Of a stretch of 8,151 nt of DNA, positions 6,536-8,151 are shown piece after piece. Location of the stretch: positions 1 to 8,151 of the forward strand of contig CALEMD010000015.1 in assembly GCA_937902945.1 (NCBI GenBank), in the 5' to 3' direction. The notes under the pieces were generated by a model that worked only from the letters and a program-made list of their open reading frames with translations, did not search any database and had not been told where the DNA came from. The position numbers and the translations under genes are program-made. The number at the start of each line of letters is the position of its first letter. The stretch's first letter is position 1. Source of the stretch: an uncultured Erysipelotrichaceae bacterium. Its GTDB lineage: Bacteria > Bacillota_I > Bacilli_A > Erysipelotrichales > Erysipelotrichaceae.

Positions 6536-6685
6536 ATGAGTATAAAAGAAACTGCAATGTACAATGTATATGTGCGTGACTATGGTCTTGTTAAAGTACA
6601 GAAGAACACTTTTAAGGCATTTGCTATGAGCGATGCAGAAGTAGATCGTTTGGCATCAAGAATATCAAAATTATCTGTTGGGTAG
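6536..6685 (+). CDS. Unrecognised 49-residue small ORF
   Basis: The ORF starts 3 bases after the aldolase remnant's stop (TAACTGATG) and ends at TAG (6683-6685). The product runs from MSIKETAMYNVYVRDYG to SDAEVDRLASRISKLSVG: basic and mixed in the first half, with an amphipathic helix at the end. It has no signal peptide, no Cys and no membrane segment. No ribosome binding site is visible, so expression would need coupling to the upstream reading frame. I do not recognise a family, and it does not match the rest of a class II aldolase. It could be a genuine small protein, the tail of a decayed gene, or chance. Confidence 0.3.
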   Translation: MSIKETAMYNVYVRDYGLVKVQKNTFKAFAMSDAEVDRLASRISKLSVG

Positions 6686-6826
6686 AAATTATTTGGAAGT
6701 TAACGATCCCCTCTTCTTTAAATAACTGTTATTTCAATGATAAAAGATGGAAATACACTTCCAACAAATGACAAATGATAACAAACATGGTAATATGATT
6801 CCATAAAACAAAAAGGAGGTGCCATA
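6686..6826 (+). promoter_or_regulatory. Promoter and leader of the DUF4143 ATPase gene, with candidate operator
   Basis: A strong promoter is visible: ATGACA (6768-6773), a 17-base spacer, then TAATAT (6791-6796) preceded by TGG as an extended -10. Transcription would start near 6803, and the leader contains AAAGGAGGTG about 6 bases before the ATG at 6827. Further upstream, AAATAACTGTTATTT (6720-6734) is a perfect 7+1+7 inverted repeat of the size of a repressor or activator site. A wider 8-bp inverted repeat (TTGGAAGT at 6693-6700, ACTTCCAA at 6757-6764) flanks it. The promoter is well supported; the operator roles are inferred from symmetry only. Confidence 0.6.
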
Positions 6827-8023
6827 ATGATACAAAGACCAGAATATTTGAATTTTCTTGAGGAATGGAAAGATCAGCAGATTATCAAGGTGGTAACAGG
6901 TATTCGCCGGTGTGGAAAATCAACAATCTTTCAGCTGTTCCGTGAAAAACTGCTTTCTGAAGATATACTGCCGGAACAAATCATTTCTCTAAACTTTGAA
7001 GATGCCGATAATGAAAGTCTCTGTAATTATAAGACCTTATATAAATATGTTAAATCTAGAATGTTAGAAGACAGAATGAACTATATATTTCTTGATGAAA
7101 TACAGCATGTTAATCAATTTGAAAAAGCAGTTGACAGTTTGTTTATAAAAAAGAATACAGATGTGTATATCACAGGATCCAATGCTTATTTCATGTCAGG
7201 TGAATTAGCAACACTCTTATCGGGAAGATATGTAGCGCTAAATATGCTGCCACTTTCATTTAAGGAATATGTCAGTGCATTTGATACATCGGTTACACAT
7301 GAGGAATTATACCGTAATTATGTTTACAATAGTTCTTTTCCCTATACTGTGTCTCTTAACAATCGTCAGAATATACATATCTATCTAGAGGGCTTGTTTA
7401 ACACCGTAGTCCTTAATGATATTGTGGGACGTAAAAAGATATCTGATCCTGCTATGCTTAAGAGCGTCATACAATTTATATTTGATAATATAGGAAATAC
7501 CTGTTCGGCCAAGAAAATATCGAATGCAATGACTAGTGCCGGAAGAAAAATATCAAATCATACTGTTGAGAATTATCTTGATGGCATTACAGAAAGTCTT
7601 TTGATGTATCGAGTTGGTAGGTATGACATTAAAGGAAAGGAACACTTAAAGCTTCTTGATAAATATTATCTAGCTGATGTGGGACTGCGTTATTATCTGC
7701 TTGGAACATCAAGAGCAGATCAAGGACACACTCTTGAAAATGTAGTGTATTTAGAGCTGCTGAGGCGCGGCATGAAAGTGTATGTCGGTAGGGTGGGATC
7801 GGCAGAGGTTGACTTTGTAACCCAGGACTTTGAAGGCAACACAGAAAACTATCAGATCGCTTGGAGTGTAAGAGATCAGAAAACACTTGAACATGAACTC
7901 GGACCATTCAATTCGATTCAGGACCATAACCAGAAATATCTTCTGACAATGGATAACGATCCTCCGATATCCTATAATGGTATCCGACAGCAATATGTGC
8001 TTGACTGGCTTCTTGATAAATAA
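6827..8023 (+). CDS. AAA_14 / DUF4143 family ATPase
   Basis: The 398-residue protein has the family's usual size and two-part layout. The N-terminal AAA+ domain has Walker A in VVTGIRRCGKST (GxxxxGKS, 25-32), Walker B in YIFLDEIQ (86-93), a sensor-1-like YITGSNA (114-120) and LSGR (131-134). A middle winged-helix-like part (about 205-265, KKISNAMTSAGRKISNHTVENYLDGI) leads to the DUF4143 domain (about 285-370). That domain resembles a PD-(D/E)XK nuclease core (ENVVYLELLRRG, VGSAEVDFV). The strand that would carry the catalytic Lys reads YQIAWSV, so nuclease activity is doubtful, as in many members. These cytoplasmic ATPases are common and often multicopy in gut Bacillota and Bacteroidota, and their role is not established. 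The ribosome binding site is near-perfect and the promoter strong. It stands alone between its own promoter and terminator. Confidence 0.92.
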   Translation: MIQRPEYLNFLEEWKDQQIIKVVTGIRRCGKSTIFQLFREKLLSEDILPEQIISLNFEDADNESLCNYKTLYKYVKSRMLEDRMNYIFLDEIQHVNQFEKAVDSLFIKKNTDVYITGSNAYFMSGELATLLSGRYVALNMLPLSFKEYVSAFDTSVTHEELYRNYVYNSSFPYTVSLNNRQNIHIYLEGLFNTVVLNDIVGRKKISDPAMLKSVIQFIFDNIGNTCSAKKISNAMTSAGRKISNHTVENYLDGITESLLMYRVGRYDIKGKEHLKLLDKYYLADVGLRYYLLGTSRADQGHTLENVVYLELLRRGMKVYVGRVGSAEVDFVTQDFEGNTENYQIAWSVRDQKTLEHELGPFNSIQDHNQKYLLTMDNDPPISYNGIRQQYVLDWLLDK

Positions 8024-8064
8024 ATCGTAATTTCCAAAAATCCAACTTATATGAATTCAAAAGT

Positions 8065-8091
8065 GGCTGGCGCAATTTTATGCCAGCCTTT
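8065..8091 (+). terminator. Probable intrinsic terminator after the DUF4143 ATPase gene
   Basis: A 7-bp GC-rich stem (GGCTGGC at 8065-8071, GCCAGCC at 8082-8088) with a 10-base loop is followed by TTTAT. It lies about 40 bases after the stop codon. The T run is short, so termination may be partial. Confidence 0.65.
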
Positions 8092-8151
8092 ATGCTAGAT
8101 TACCTGCATATGAAAAAAGAAATTATACAGATTGATGTGTTCTGCTATAGG

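Noticed and set aside
8092..8151. Possible start of another + strand gene (ATG at 8092 or 8110, open to the window end).
   Set aside because: There are only 14-20 codons, no ribosome binding site, and overlap with the terminator hairpin. It cannot be supported without more sequence.

Overview
The window looks like chromosomal DNA of a low-to-mid GC Bacillota, probably a gut-associated Erysipelotrichia or Clostridia. The reasons are the multi-PAS hybrid histidine kinase, the SRTQ variant of a COG0523 GTPase, the AAA_14/DUF4143 ATPase, AGGAGG-type ribosome binding sites and standard TGA/TAA stops. The taxonomic call is an inference; there is no rRNA or other marker gene.

Layout, left to right. 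(1) Bases 1-2448, + strand: the 3' part of a large hybrid sensor histidine kinase (PAS-type sensor region, HisKA, HATPase, receiver). It is split by one in-frame TGA at 1063-1065 and runs off the left edge. (2) A short hairpin terminator at 2450-2472 separates it from a convergent MATE-family efflux pump (2474-3850, - strand). (3) Upstream of the MATE gene, on the same strand, is a strong intrinsic terminator (3888-3922) that closes a two-gene operon. That operon holds a canonical COG0523/CobW metallochaperone GTPase with a very long Cys/His/Asp/Glu-rich insert (4865-6226), then a divergent CobW-like GTPase fused to a YcgQ/TIGR03943-like C-terminal domain (3922-4863). The two genes are one base apart. 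(4) A divergent intergenic region (6227-6826) carries candidate promoters, a short palindrome, a 53-codon remnant of a class II aldolase, an unrecognised 49-codon ORF and a candidate operator. (5) An AAA_14/DUF4143 ATPase (6827-8023, + strand) has a good promoter and an excellent ribosome binding site. A weak hairpin terminator follows it. The last ~60 bases contain nothing that can be called securely.

The most interesting unit is the GTPase pair. The upstream protein has every hallmark of a metal-transferring G3E GTPase (Walker A, CICC, CobW_C domain). Between its two domains it also has about 160 residues with 46 His and 20 Cys, built from a 58-residue tandem repeat whose two full copies differ at only 3 of 174 bases. 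The second protein keeps the P-loop but has lost the CxCC motif and the usual guanine-recognition motif, and it has gained a domain otherwise found in YcgQ-type proteins. They look like a co-translated metal storage/delivery pair (zinc, nickel or cobalt cannot be distinguished here). The MATE gene lies just beyond the operon terminator and may receive some read-through. The kinase, the aldolase remnant and the DUF4143 ATPase show no clear functional link to the metal genes.
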